DNA from: Paraspadella gotoi
Taxonomy: Eukaryota; Chaetognatha
Assembly (NCBI GenBank): GCA_051294375.1
Contig: CM119263.1
Span: 16,551,802 to 16,615,801, forward strand
Reading direction: 5' to 3'
Length of the DNA: 64,000 nt
The translations under genes were made by a program, and so were the position numbers. The notes beneath the pieces were generated by a model that was not told the DNA's origin, made no database searches, and worked only from the letters and a program-made list of their open reading frames with translations. Each line of letters begins with the position of its first letter. The stretch's first letter is position 1. This document shows, in pieces, positions 54,183 to 64,000 of this stretch.

Positions 54183-57100
54183 ACCACTCAGAGATAGGAT
54201 TGAAACAAATGATCAGAATTTGATCGGTAGAAAATATGGAGATGCTTTAATGACAATATCTATGAACCAATTGGGGGGGAAAAAATACGTTGCGAAGCCT
54301 TTTAAATAAATATTACAGTATTACAATATTAATGAACAACAAACAGCCAACTTAATGATAATCACAGTTGTACGGAGATAAGATAATTTTTATTTCATTT
54401 CATTGCATAGGAAAATTTTCACAACTTTTTTTAAAAACCCACGAAACCACAAAATTTTCTCCGCCCACCAAATGAAACTTGATTAGCGGAAGCGAAGAGT
54501 CGATCGCAAACGTATTTCTCGGAAAAGCCACAAACTCCTGATGGCCGAGGGCGCTTCACCAATGAAGATGTTATTTCAGAAATATGTTCCCTAGGGTTTG
54601 GTAGATTATATTATAACAACATTAATATCTTCAGGAAACTAGATTCCTCGGCTTCCGGTGACCTTTAAACTTTTCTTGACTAAAAAGTTAATAAAAAATA
54701 TCGCCGAAGCTTGTAAACGATTTAGAACAAGCACCAAAAACAACCAACAAGCTTGATACAGCCCATGGGGGAAAACGGGGAATTTCGCAGAGACCGCAAA
54801 AACGTGAAATATGGTGTAAGCTCGATTTTGCCGTTGATAAAAGAAAAGGAATTCCCGAGAACAAATGTTTTAATTTTCACTGAATGAGTAACTGACTATT
54901 TTTTACAAATTTCTTTTATGTTACGTATGTGTTGCGTTTTTTACATGAATTACCCAACGGATCGTTTCTCAACCATTACGTTGGCCCACGCCGCCTTTAA
55001 ATACCGTAGATATCGAAATGACAAAAAAACTATCAGTGATTTAAACACTTTTTTAAAGTGAAAAGCTTTCAAATAAAGAAAATTCGTAAATCTAACACGA
55101 TAAAGAACGACGAAATTTTTTTTTTAAACACACAGTGATTTTATTCTTAATTGGATTCGACTTTGATATGAAAGGATTCGGCCGGCCGGACCTCCCCCAT
55201 AGATGCCTACAATTGAGAGGCGCTTTTGTGATTAGCGATGTTTTCGTAACATCTAAGTCTGGAAAATCAAAGAAACACCATCTGAAAGAGATTAATTTCG
55301 GGGAAAGAGAGCCACTCTTGGTGAACGATCGCATAAATAATTCGTGAAGAGCATTGTCTTTGCAATCTATTTTACAATTTGTAAAAAACAAGAAAGCCGA
55401 AATCCCACAATAAATATCGATCAATTTATGTCAATTGATTGTATCGTCTGAATTCAACAATTTTACATTTCAAAAAAAAATTTTTCCGATCTATTCAAAT
55501 GGTGTAACGCCCCCCTTCGGAAGAAACCTTGGAAAGCGAGAGACTTCCGATTAACCAGATAATTCCGGTTGCTACAATACGGAAACAATGAAAAAAAAAC
55601 TCATTTGTTAATGAGGCCGAAAGAAAACGGAGCCCCATCTTGCGTCGTTAGTACACGTTAGTTCACACCTTTGAAAAAAAAAAATCGGTTTTTTTCTCTC
55701 GTATGTTTGACTTCGGACGACAAATAAACCGCGTGTTTGATTTTTTTTTTAGGCTGAGGTAATAAGCAAACTTTTTGAGGATTTGATGATATGCAAACTC
55801 GCGGAGTCGTTCAAATTGATTCTTTTGTTTGATCTTTTAACCGAAAGAAATCGATGAGGATCATCCAAAAACAAATGCGTCAACGAAAAACAATGATACC
55901 GATGACGATGATTAATCATGACCTGATCATTGGGATCAAATACAGCGTTAAAATGTGACTTTTAGCTGAATACGCCATTCCATTAAAATACCAGGAGAAC
56001 AATACTAGTTAAATTATTTCGGATATCGATATAGTAAGATCTATTACGAAATAGGGCAAAAAATTACTAGTAAATCATACTTATTCCCTTGGATGAGTAA
56101 AAAAAAAAAATACAAACAAACTCCAAAATATTATTTTCATGAATTACTAAAGGTTTTCGTCGTTGCCGTTTTGTCTGCTTCGTAGAAAGAAATCTTATCA
56201 ACGAGCCTTGTATCGCCCTCTTCTCAGCATAACATTAAATTAGAAAAATAACGATAAGGGAGCTGTATCAAAAGGTGATCCCATAATTTTGATATTCGCC
56301 TATAGTTATACCTTGGCAACGTTTCGTTATTTTAAAAATAACTCGTTTTTTTAAAAAACTTCAGAGGTACTTTAGTAGAAATACGAATTGAATTCAATGA
56401 AACCAAAACTGAGCTCAGACACGATGAGATAGTTTTTAGTCGAGAAACAAAGGATTTAACATTACTTTAAGTTACTACTATATTTATTATTAATTTATGA
56501 GAAGTGATTGGACGGCTTTGAACGTTTTACCAACAGGAGAAAACTGTTACTCATAAGCCCAGGTACTATGGCCATTAAATTTAAAATCATTGTCAACCTT
56601 CTTAATGTCCCACGCTTCTGGTTGAGCTATCTATTATTACAACAAAAACAAAAACAAACAAAAAAACCAAAAAAAACTAAAGATAAAAAAAAGCGACGAT
56701 TCATCGATATCCTTGAGATGTTTACGTCTACGTCAACACTTTCTTACCATGTCTATGACCCATTGTAAAGGGATTTGGCCCATATTTGAAATTGTAAAAC
56801 TTTCAACACAGAAACTACTTTATATGCAAAAAATGACAAATAAAAAGCTGAACATGGTGAGAAGAACAGGGCAAAACGTAAAGGTTTGCAAAGCAGACGA
56901 GAATACGAGCGTACAAACTTGTTGACAGTAAAGGCACATTGTCATAAATTAGCTGATTGCAGAGACTGAGAGTGTATTAACGCTATAGAATCTCATTAAA
57001 AATTAATCACAGATTCGAGAAAAAGAAACCAAATTATGAACATAAAACACTCGTTGTTAAAAGCAATCTTGCTGCTGGGATATCAAGCAACGTCAACTAA

Positions 57101-57195
57101 AATAAAATGGCCTTCCGTTCTCATATTGTCAATTTTTACTAGGACAATAAATTTTGTTGAATACTAAACTAGGTATGTAAACTTTTCGAACTCAC
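50435..57195. other. Intergenic or kibra intron DNA
   Basis: AT-rich with GA tracts at 52613-52650, 53530-53613 and 54096-54181. A GC-rich patch at 51415-51760 has open frames both ways but no domain. A 70-codon + frame at 55135-55347 has gene-like composition but matches nothing I recognise. I searched by eye for the second WW exon expected after the kibra first exon (a Gly-Trp-Glu followed by Tyr-Ile/Val-Asp-His on the minus strand) and did not find it. Confidence 0.45.
53530..54181. repeat. Two (GA)n microsatellites
   Basis: Nearly pure GA runs at 53530-53613 and 54096-54181, both in the same orientation. Confidence 0.95.
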
Positions 57196-57323
57196 CTGTC
57201 TCGGGGATCGATCCAGGTCGTCCTCTTCATTCGGTGATCGATGTAAAACGTCTTCCCGTCGTAGTCTTTGCCCATTTCCCACCCGGGAGGAAGGTTCGTA
57301 GTTCCGTTGCGTTTTCTCGCCAT
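57196..57323 (-). CDS. kibra: Kibra/WWC homologue, first coding exon (WW domain 1)
   Basis: Read on the minus strand, an ATG in favourable context (AAAATGG, 57323) opens 42 codons plus two bases, ending AG|GTGAGT (phase 2). After a nine-residue basic lead the protein is a complete WW domain: Leu-Pro-Pro-Gly-Trp-Glu, [11 protein letters not shown], then TTWIDPRDR. Both signature tryptophans, the Tyr-Ile-Asp-His core and the WIDPRDR ending are those of the first WW domain of Kibra/WWC proteins, which start within a few residues of the N-terminus in flies and humans. Kibra is a cytoplasmic scaffold that binds PPxY partners and acts upstream in Hippo signalling with Merlin and Expanded. Only this exon is identified; the second WW, coiled coils and C2 domain must lie to the left, unrecognised or beyond the window. 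Other WW families (Yap, MAGI, Salvador) fit less well. Confidence 0.85.
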
Positions 57324-57433
57324 TTTGCGCTCATGTTGCGCTCACTCGTCGCACATGATGCTTGTCGTTTCTGGGGTTTTCATTTTGTCTCGATTTTCCA
57401 ATGTTTTTGTGGACTCCATCTTTGAGTTAGTTC

Positions 57434-57531
57434 GTGACGTCACTTGGATTATCGAGCCAATCATAGCTCGGTTTTGACGTCACTAGGAACTCTCGACCAA
57501 TCACAGTCGGCATTTTTTCGCATCTACGTCA
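57434..57531 (-). promoter_or_regulatory. kibra: Kibra promoter: duplicated CRE + CCAAT module
   Basis: Two palindromic cAMP-response elements TGACGTCA (57435-57442 and 57475-57482) each have a CCAAT box 22 bp to the right on the + strand (57457-57461 and 57497-57501). The two CRE+CCAAT units are offset by exactly 40 bp and the sequence between them is also similar, so a 40-bp block was tandemly duplicated. A third, partial site TACGTCA is at 57525-57531. The block lies 112-208 bp upstream of the kibra start codon. CREB/ATF and NF-Y are the known readers of these elements. No TATA box is evident. Confidence 0.65.
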
Positions 57532-57954
57532 CGAAGATCGGAATGTGGTTTTAAAGAGTCGAAGAAAGGTGCCCAACGTTCCCTACCAAAAGCGCAGTGT
57601 ACCCGGGAAATGCTCTGAGAACTTCGGGCCATTTTTACTTCTTTGATTCTCTGTCGCTCCCTCTCTCCCAGTGAGAAAACTTCTTGTCTAACTTTCTCTC
57701 TCTCCTTTGCACTCACACAATTCCAGTGATGTTGCGATGCTACGACTGTTCTTAATTTTATTACAGCTGGCAGATAATAATGGTTAATATTATTAGGCGT
57801 AGTCCCACTCATGGGGTGAGTCAAAAATAGAAAACGTAAGAATTTTTAAAAGCTGTAATTATATTTCTGTTAACTTTTTATGCTCTTATCAGAATCATCA
57901 AAAAATTTCAAGATTTCAAAAAAAATTTTTTATAATGTAAAAAAGACAAGTAAT

Positions 57955-58110
57955 ATTTAATGTATTAATCAAGACGTATAATTAATTTTTTTTTGAAAAT
58001 GATTGCTTAAATATTTAGTCAAGACAACTAAAAATATTGGCTAATAGTCGAAATTTTATATTATCTTTGGAGTTGGTCCCTAATATTAAGTATTAATTTT
58101 AAAAACCTTT
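57955..58110. repeat. Interspersed AT-rich repeat, member 2
   Basis: Diverged relative of 41380-41530 with the same ordered blocks, between the kibra promoter and the tRNA gene. At 57808-57830 there is also GTGAGTCAAAAAT, matching a block of the 49877-50434 palindrome, so these AT-rich elements may be related. Confidence 0.45.
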
Positions 58111-58166
58111 GAATATTTATTTGAATTTTCTTAAAATTACTTTTAATACCCAAATAATAAAAATAT

Positions 58167-58172
58167 AAAAAA
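58167..58172 (-). terminator. RNA polymerase III terminator
   Basis: Six T residues on the minus strand, beginning three bases after the tRNA 3' end. Confidence 0.7.
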
Positions 58173-58175
58173 GGA

Positions 58176-58248
58176 CGCCCAATGTGGGGCTCGAACCCAC
58201 GACCCCAGGATTAAGAGTCCTGTGCTCTCACGACTGAGCTAACCGGGC
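58176..58248 (-). tRNA. tRNA-Lys (anticodon CTT)
   Basis: A 73-nt cloverleaf on the minus strand. The acceptor stem GCCCGGT pairs with ATTGGGC using two G-U pairs, with discriminator G. The anticodon stem is a perfect five base pairs around CTCTTAA, and the T arm is GTGGG-TTCGAGC-CCCAC, also perfect. No intron, no encoded CCA. The A box is nearly canonical (TTAGCTCAGTCG) and the B box GGTTCGAGCC is intact. The D loop reads GTGAGAGC where the usual animal tRNA-Lys has GGTAGAGC, so the invariant G19 is U. With a T6 terminator directly downstream the gene is probably transcribed, but the D-loop change is unusual. Confidence 0.95.
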
Positions 58249-58338
58249 TTCTGTGATGGGAAGCAGGAACGTGAATCTAATTTCTAAATATAAGTGACGA
58301 TTTTTATAGCAGAAAAGTAAACTGTTTAGTGTTTACTA

Positions 58339-58344
58339 TTTATT
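58339..58344 (-). terminator. Candidate polyadenylation signal of the first channel gene
   Basis: AATAAA on the minus strand, 127 bp after the stop codon at 58471-58473 and before the tRNA gene. Confidence 0.35.
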
Positions 58345-58470
58345 CCACTGGAACACTAAAGAATTTGCTAAACTCTAAATTCGTATTTTATATACATATG
58401 CAGCATTTAAAACAATAAAAAAGTATACACTTTTTACATTAACTTAAAAAATTAAAACAAAATCAAAATA

Positions 58471-60539
58471 TCAGACTCCGGCGATTTTGATCTGCGACAT
58501 TCGGCGGATCTGCATGTCGACCCGCTGTTGCGGCCGCTGCTTGATCTTGTCAGCGTTGAGGATCGTGTCCGAGATGTTTGACACATTGCTCATGATGATC
58601 CCCAAGGAAATGGTCGACGAGAGGAGCCACAGTATAAGCACGATGGCCACGAGGATTTTGAGCTGCGTAGAGACAGGAGCGTGGTCGCCAAAGCCGACCG
58701 TCAAGAGCGACACCACGGCAAAGTAGAAGGCCTCAATGGGATCGACAAGATTCGTGCTGATCTGAAGGACGTTGGAGGGGTGAGGAGATGGAGAAAGGTA
58801 ATGGATCTGAAAGAGAGAGAGAGAGAGAGAGAGTCTTTTTACCTCTATATACAGACTAAACCCGGCCAATACGGCAGAGAATCCGAAAAGCAGCATGGCG
58901 AACTGGACGATCTCCTTCCACGAGGAGAAGATGGAGAAGAAGACGAGTTGAAGGAAAGGAGAGAAACGGACGATGCGCATCGTGACGAATCCGATGAGGG
59001 AGGCGAAGATTTCGCAGGAATTGGGGCCTTGTGAAGATGGGTGGGTAGGTGGGGCGTTGAAATATTGATAATACTTGACAATAAGTTTCATTAATATAAA
59101 GATCAAATAAGGAGGAATTGGAAGCGAAATAAAGAAACTTGAAACCTACCTCGCACCATGTCACACGTTCCGCGAAGGACGAGAACGCTTTTCACAAGAA
59201 CCGGCACTAAGACGACGACATCGATAACGATAAGCAAAATATTTTTGGTCGTTCGTCGCCCGGCGAACATCAAGAGAATCGTTATGTGTCCCACTGTTTG
59301 AATCTGAATTGTTTAGTAAAAATGAATGTGCTAGATAGTTTTGATAGACTTAATAATGCAATGCTTCGTTTTCGTCTCACTTCTAATTCATTCTTGTCAA
59401 GTATAGTCAGAATAGTAAGCTTTTTTAAAAATTACCAAGAAAAATAAAACAAGGTCCAATTTATGTAGGAGAGAGCCGTGCTCAAACTGGTGATGGAGGC
59501 ATCTTTGTTCTTCGACTGATTTGGACGCCTGATTGAAAAAAAAAGTTGACACTGCCAGTTTCGCCTTGTTTTCTCGCAAGACCAAAATATAAAAGTAAAT
59601 TTGAACATTTTTATAAAACTTTGTTTGTACATAGGTTCCAACACTCATTGCCATAATCCAACATTTTATTTATTTATTATTTATTTATTTTATTTATTTA
59701 TTTATTCATTTATATCGTTTTCCATCTTCCAACTCCAACTCACCTTCCCGTCCGCCTTCTCGTACTCGAACAATGACTCGACGCAGAGTCCCATGACGTA
59801 AAGGAAGTTGACGCAGAGAGACAGCGTCATGTGCGCCACTTGAAAACACGCCCCCGACCTTGACGGCGCCGCCTTTTTGTTCTTCGAATCTCGAACGAAT
59901 TTGACGCGATCGGCTTGGATGGCGGCGGCGCTGAAGGCTCCCGCAAACTCGAACCGGCAACAGGGTTCGAGGCTGCTGATTGGCACCTTTGATCGAGTGC
60001 CAAGGTGAGGGTATTCAGGATAATAATAAAAAATAACAATAACAATTTAAATTCCAATAATAGGAGAAGATACATTGAGAAAAAAAAAATCAAAAAAAGA
60101 AATTATCAAATAATCGATTAAAGCCGCCTCGGATGTCCTCCCTTACCATCCAAAAGTCGAGTTCCTGCTTAAAAGCCAAGGCGCACATCCTGACGTTCTC
60201 GTGTCCGTAGTGAATCTCCCCTTCCTCGATCATCTTGAGCACCGCCGCCGTCGCCACCGACGGGAGACGTTCAAACGTCACTTCCGCCGTCTCGGCGTTG
60301 AACCCGTCGCAGAGGCGCCACGAGGCGTAGTTGGCGACGTCGACTGCGTCTTCGGCATCGTAGTAGGCGTCGTAGGCGTCGTCGTAGAGGGCGACTGTGG
60401 CGGGGGCTGCGCCGTTTTCGTCCACGAAGAGAGAATCGATGCGCGACAGTCGAGATTCCGGGAATCGATGGACCTTTTCCGTTTTGACCGGGAAGACAAG
60501 GCCGCCCATGTTTATAACCAGGTCTTTGTTGCGAGGCAT
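58471..60539 (-). CDS. Kv-type potassium channel subunit (gene A, 452 aa)
   Basis: Six exons, 5' to 3': 60539-60147, 59986-59744, 59528-59436, 59303-59150, 59027-58843, 58761-58471. All introns are GT-AG with agreeing phases and are short (81-215 bp). Residues 1-141 form a Kv T1/BTB tetramerisation domain with the INMGG start and a histidine-Cys119-20 residues-Cys140-Cys141 zinc-site pattern typical of the Shab, Shaw and Shal classes; His113 gives the exact X5 spacing, while the more usual position (His110) gives X8. S1 is about 177-200, S2 236-257, S3 264-282, S4 306-325, S5 334-355. The pore has the filter TVGFGD (377-382) and S6 is about 392-415. S4 has only Arg312 and Arg315, and S6 lacks Pro-X-Pro. 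The product should be a plasma-membrane tetrameric K+ channel subunit, perhaps with weak voltage sensing. It lies 407 bp downstream of its paralogue in the same orientation. The family is certain; the subfamily is not. Confidence 0.92.
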
Positions 60540-60946
60540 TGTTTTTGTTGTTGTTATTTTCGTTGTTCAAAACGACTCAGTTGATCACGATACCAATTTT
60601 AAATACCTCTTGAAACATGGATTTTTTTTCATAGCAACTACCGTAAAATGTAGAAAGGAAATATAATATGATCTTCGTAAAATGGAAGAATAAGGCAACA
60701 ACGGGTAACTACACCAGACTACAGGAAAAGTATTAATTTCCCTTGGAATAAGTGATGCGATAACGATTTTATGTTGTGTACAAAGACTAAAAACTACAGT
60801 TTAAAAAGAGTAAGAAACAAAGAACGAATTAACGGGAACTCCGTCAGTAAAAACGCGTTTTATAACGGGGAATTAAATGTTGGATGTTTTTGTTTTTTTT
60901 TTACGTCGTTCACTCCTCTCGGTGAGCAGCAAAGGATCTCCCGGTA

Positions 60947-63454
60947 TCACGTGAGCCCGGAGCGTAGCGTCTCTGAGACGATTCGTACCAAAACGATGAG
61001 AGCCAAAGTTTGGATGAGAATCGCGGGAAAGACGATGAGAAACATCGTTAACATAGCGAAGAACTGTTCCGTTTGGTAGTAGTCGCCGTAGCCCAGGGTC
61101 GTCAGGGTGACGATGGAGTACCTGAAGGATTCAAAGTAGGAAAACATTTTTTCCCCCTTTTTTTGGATAAAAAAATCTAATTTACATAGAATCCTGGGAA
61201 TAATGATCCATTTTGCAAAAGGAACACTTAGTGGGATAAAAACCAACTTTCTCATTGTCCTCATCGTTAGCATCAATGAATAAGTTTTCGTCACTGAGAT
61301 GAAACGAGCGCTCACCAGAAGGCGTCAAAGATAGATTTGAAAAGCGACGAGGCCGGAGCGAACATGTGCTCCGTGTGAAACGAGACGAAAGCCAAAATCG
61401 CCGACAGGATGTAGTTGAGAAGTAAAAGTTGGATCACTTCCTACAAGGACGGCGGTGAATATTTTTAAAAACCGCTCTGCTTACGAAGTATTACTAATTC
61501 TAATGATCTAATTTATTGGCACGTCATCGTTTCCCCATGAATCTAAACACTTGAAAACTATCATCGACCTTCATAAACTTAATAGTTGTGAACAGGAGCC
61601 GTTGAATGACGGGGAAATATCGGCAGAGCTTAAGAAAGATGAAACCGTGAAAGCCGAGGAGGTGTTTGCTGAAGTCGATCATAAAGGCGGAAGCGTCGGT
61701 GGGCATGACGAAGCTGATGATCCAGAGAATGACGTAGGGGATCAAAACGACCAGATCCATGACCAGGATGATGAAGGAGCCCGTGGAACCTTAAAGTCAC
61801 AAGGACGTTTTAAAGTCGAAATTGATGACGCTCGTACAATCATCTTCATACTTACGAAATAAGTAAAGATAAAGGCAAATGAACCACTCGGCGACGCACC
61901 AAGCGGTGAGCAAGCCCACCACCGACTTCACCGAAGTTGTGGACGCGCATTGCGGCACTACCTGTAGTTAGACGTCATGTCATAAATTGCATTAACAGCA
62001 AAAATAACAATTAGTGAGATTAAGCATAACCAGAAGAATAACAAGAAGAAGAAGAAAAACAATAAGCTATGTAACTAACCCCATGATATCTATTGCAAAT
62101 GGCGGATTTGTGAGCCTCCGGTTCCACCATGTACTCGAATCCCATGAAACTAAAAAAGAATAGGAAGGAGACGACGAGAAACGAGACGAATCCATAGAAC
62201 ACCCCCAATGTGGTCGTCCAGGGCGCCCTAAAACGATTGGCAGCGGGTTTTTGACGAGGCTTTGAAAGGCTTTCAAAATAGAGCGCCCAAACGTTATTTT
62301 TACCTAAAGGATTTACGAACGTAAGGTTCTCCGTGACGCAACTCATCTTCGAGCACAATACGTCGTGACTTTTCGGCGTTGAAGTGCGCCAAACAGCAGT
62401 CTGAAATCTCTTCTTCATCAATGTCCCAGAAAATGAGGGCCTACGAGAGATGATGATGATTCAAATAGAAAAATACTTTTTTTGTTTTACTTTCTCAAAC
62501 CTTTCTGAATTCGTTAAAGGAGACTTCCTGCGGAATGTGCAACTCTCCGCTAACAAAGTAGTTGAAGACGGCGACAGAAGTAGGACAGAGTTTCTGTCGG
62601 AAACGAACTTTGGCCTCTGTGCCGGAACCAAAACCGTCGACGAAACCTTGGTTGGTAACAAAAAAGGGTTTTAAATAAAAAGCTGTTCTTTCGCGAGGCA
62701 CTTACGTAGAAAAAAGTATAATAAAGTTATGCCTATGTATCTTGCTGAAAAGACCCGAATTCTGAATAATGGGCCATCAAGAAATGGGAGGTAAGCAAAC
62801 TGGAAATTACCTTTAGGGTATTTCGTTTCTCTGGCAGCGACATCATACTCTTCGCACAGAGTCAACGCGACAACGTCATTTCCAGTTTCAATCGCCTTCG
62901 TACAAACAAAATTAATTTCATTAATTGGTGCTCTTTACAGAATGTGTAATACGTTCTCTATCCGAATGCTCTAATCAAGAGCCGATTAAAATATATTAAA
63001 AAATATCAACTTTTGAAATTCTATCAGTTACTAATTCGGAACCTTTCAACTTTTTCATTGATAGTAAATAGCCAGTGTTTACTGTCGCTTTGCTGGTAAG
63101 TAAGCAAGCAAGTACTCCCCTCTTCCTATTTATGTCCTGCTCTCTCATATACCGTAATACGCACTAAACCGCTCACAAGGTCTATTAAAGCTCTATCAAA
63201 GAGCAAACATTATCAAACTCCAAAGCCAACTTTATCTCTCGAGGCGAACATTTGATAATAAGTGAATCGCTCGATTTCGCATTGGTTTAATCAAGTGGAC
63301 GATAAGGAAAGCTAACAGGACTCAACGATGTCTCGTCTGGCCTCACCTCCAAAATCTTGGCCAACCTCGTCGCTGGGTGCGCCTCGAGAACGGAAGGCGA
63401 CAACGTCACGTGACTGTCGTCGAAGTCTAGGCGGAGTCGGGACACGAGGCCCAT
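60947..63454 (-). CDS. Kv-type potassium channel subunit (gene B, 416 aa)
   Basis: Nine exons: 63454-63347, 62895-62811, 62646-62501, 62440-62304, 62227-62080, 61961-61856, 61789-61569, 61440-61316, 61121-60947. All are GT-AG with consistent phases; introns are 60-451 bp. Residues 1-140 are a diverged T1/BTB domain: the usual Gly-Gly near the start is Phe-Asp-Asp, but HPATRL is recognisable. The zinc pattern reads His101-x5-Ser107-x20-Cys128-Cys129, so one ligand is lost. S1 is about 167-189, S2 218-240, S3 249-271. The S4 equivalent (about 289-310) has only Lys297, Arg300 and Arg307, irregularly spaced. S5 is 318-338, the pore helix FDAFWYSIV leads to the filter TLGYGD (367-372), and S6 is 379-405 without Pro-X-Pro. 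The C-terminus ends 11 residues after S6. The start ATG puts T1 at the very N-terminus as usual. K+ selectivity is well supported; gating is uncertain. Confidence 0.92.
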
Positions 63455-64000
63455 GGGCTTAGTAGGGAGCGGTTAAAGTAAAAGCGGAGATCGGATCGGC
63501 AGGGTAGTTGAGTGGGTGACAAAGAATTTGATAATTAGTCGATTTATTTGAGCGGCCGCGAAGTAAGGCGCAAAGAACGAAGCTGATGTCACGATCGAGG
63601 CATTTATAGGAGTCGGCCGATTCCGCTACGAAAGTTAACGACAGTTTTTTATGTTTTTTTTTGGGTTTTTTTAAATTTTTGAAGCCAAATGGCAGAAGCA
63701 AATTGACAAATATATATTACTATTTGATATCGTAGTAAATTCCAATTCTTCCGAATTTTAAATTCGCGACTTTTATCTTGAAGTTTTATCAAAGGTCTGA
63801 ATTCAAAATAAAAACAATTCCAATTGAAGATAAGATTTATAATAAGTTGTTTCTTTTGACCTAAATATCGATCGATAGCGAACCACGCAAGTTGGAAGAG
63901 ATGGGTGCGATTTTAAGTGACGAAACAGTAGATCGAAAAGATGGAAAGTGATCGAAGAGATTAGATAGACGGCCAAAAATGATCATTATGTTTTAAAGTA
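63455..64000. other. Upstream region of channel gene B
   Basis: No exon or RNA is recognised. A short, moderately GC-rich stretch continues to about 63620 and then the sequence becomes AT-rich. It presumably contains the promoter of gene B, but no TATA or CRE-like element stands out. Confidence 0.4.

Noticed and set aside
55135-55347. 70-codon + frame with ordinary composition
   Set aside because: Short, unmatched to any family I recognise, and the opposite strand is open as well; left unassigned.
56545-56630. WW-like minus-strand peptide (EAWDIKK...STWAYE), considered as the missing second WW domain of kibra
   Set aside because: Lacks the Tyr-Tyr-x-Asp-His core and terminal proline, and no matching phase-2 acceptor was found; the two tryptophans are probably chance.

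Overview
This is eukaryotic (animal) genomic DNA, most likely from an arthropod. Three observations support that: (i) genes are split by GT-AG introns; (ii) a Spitz/TGF-alpha-type EGF ligand has a cysteine immediately after the predicted signal-peptide cleavage site and the same EGF cysteine spacing as insect Spitz; (iii) there is a Kibra-type WW exon and a pol III tRNA gene. No viral, bacterial, CRISPR or recognisable transposase sequence was seen. The species cannot be named from the sequence. Gene density is low over the first 57 kb and high in the last 7 kb.

Layout. 1-664: nothing recognisable. 665-11781: a sequence of about 5.56 kb present twice in direct tandem (665-6229 and 6230-11781). 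The second copy differs mainly by scattered one-base indels and runs into a 25-N gap (11782-11806), which looks more like an assembly or gap-filling artefact than a biological duplication. 11807-23213: non-coding, full of (CT)n/(GA)n, (TCG)n and (TTTC)n microsatellites. 23214-29961 (+): a proposed three-exon Spitz-like EGF receptor ligand made of a signal peptide/EGF exon, a transmembrane exon and a cytoplasmic-tail exon; the first exon is secure and the other two are inferred from splice sites and matching phase. 29962-57195: mostly microsatellites, purine-rich tracts, minisatellites and AT-rich interspersed repeats, including an imperfect palindrome at 49877-50434. 57196-57323 (-): the first coding exon of a kibra/WWC homologue, with an upstream promoter containing a duplicated 40-bp CRE+CCAAT module. 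58176-58248 (-): tRNA-Lys(CTT). 58471-60539 and 60947-63454 (both -): two complete tandem genes for Kv-type potassium channel subunits (452 and 416 residues, 6 and 9 exons, all intron phases consistent).

Functionally, the EGF ligand (Rhomboid/EGFR signalling) and Kibra (Hippo pathway scaffold) are independent developmental regulators. The two channel genes are diverged paralogues sharing a T1 tetramerisation domain, six transmembrane segments and a K+ selectivity filter. Both have unusually few S4 arginines and lack the Pro-X-Pro S6 hinge, so they probably belong to a divergent, perhaps weakly voltage-sensitive or modulatory, Kv branch. Most long open frames elsewhere in the window are translations of simple repeats and are not annotated as genes.
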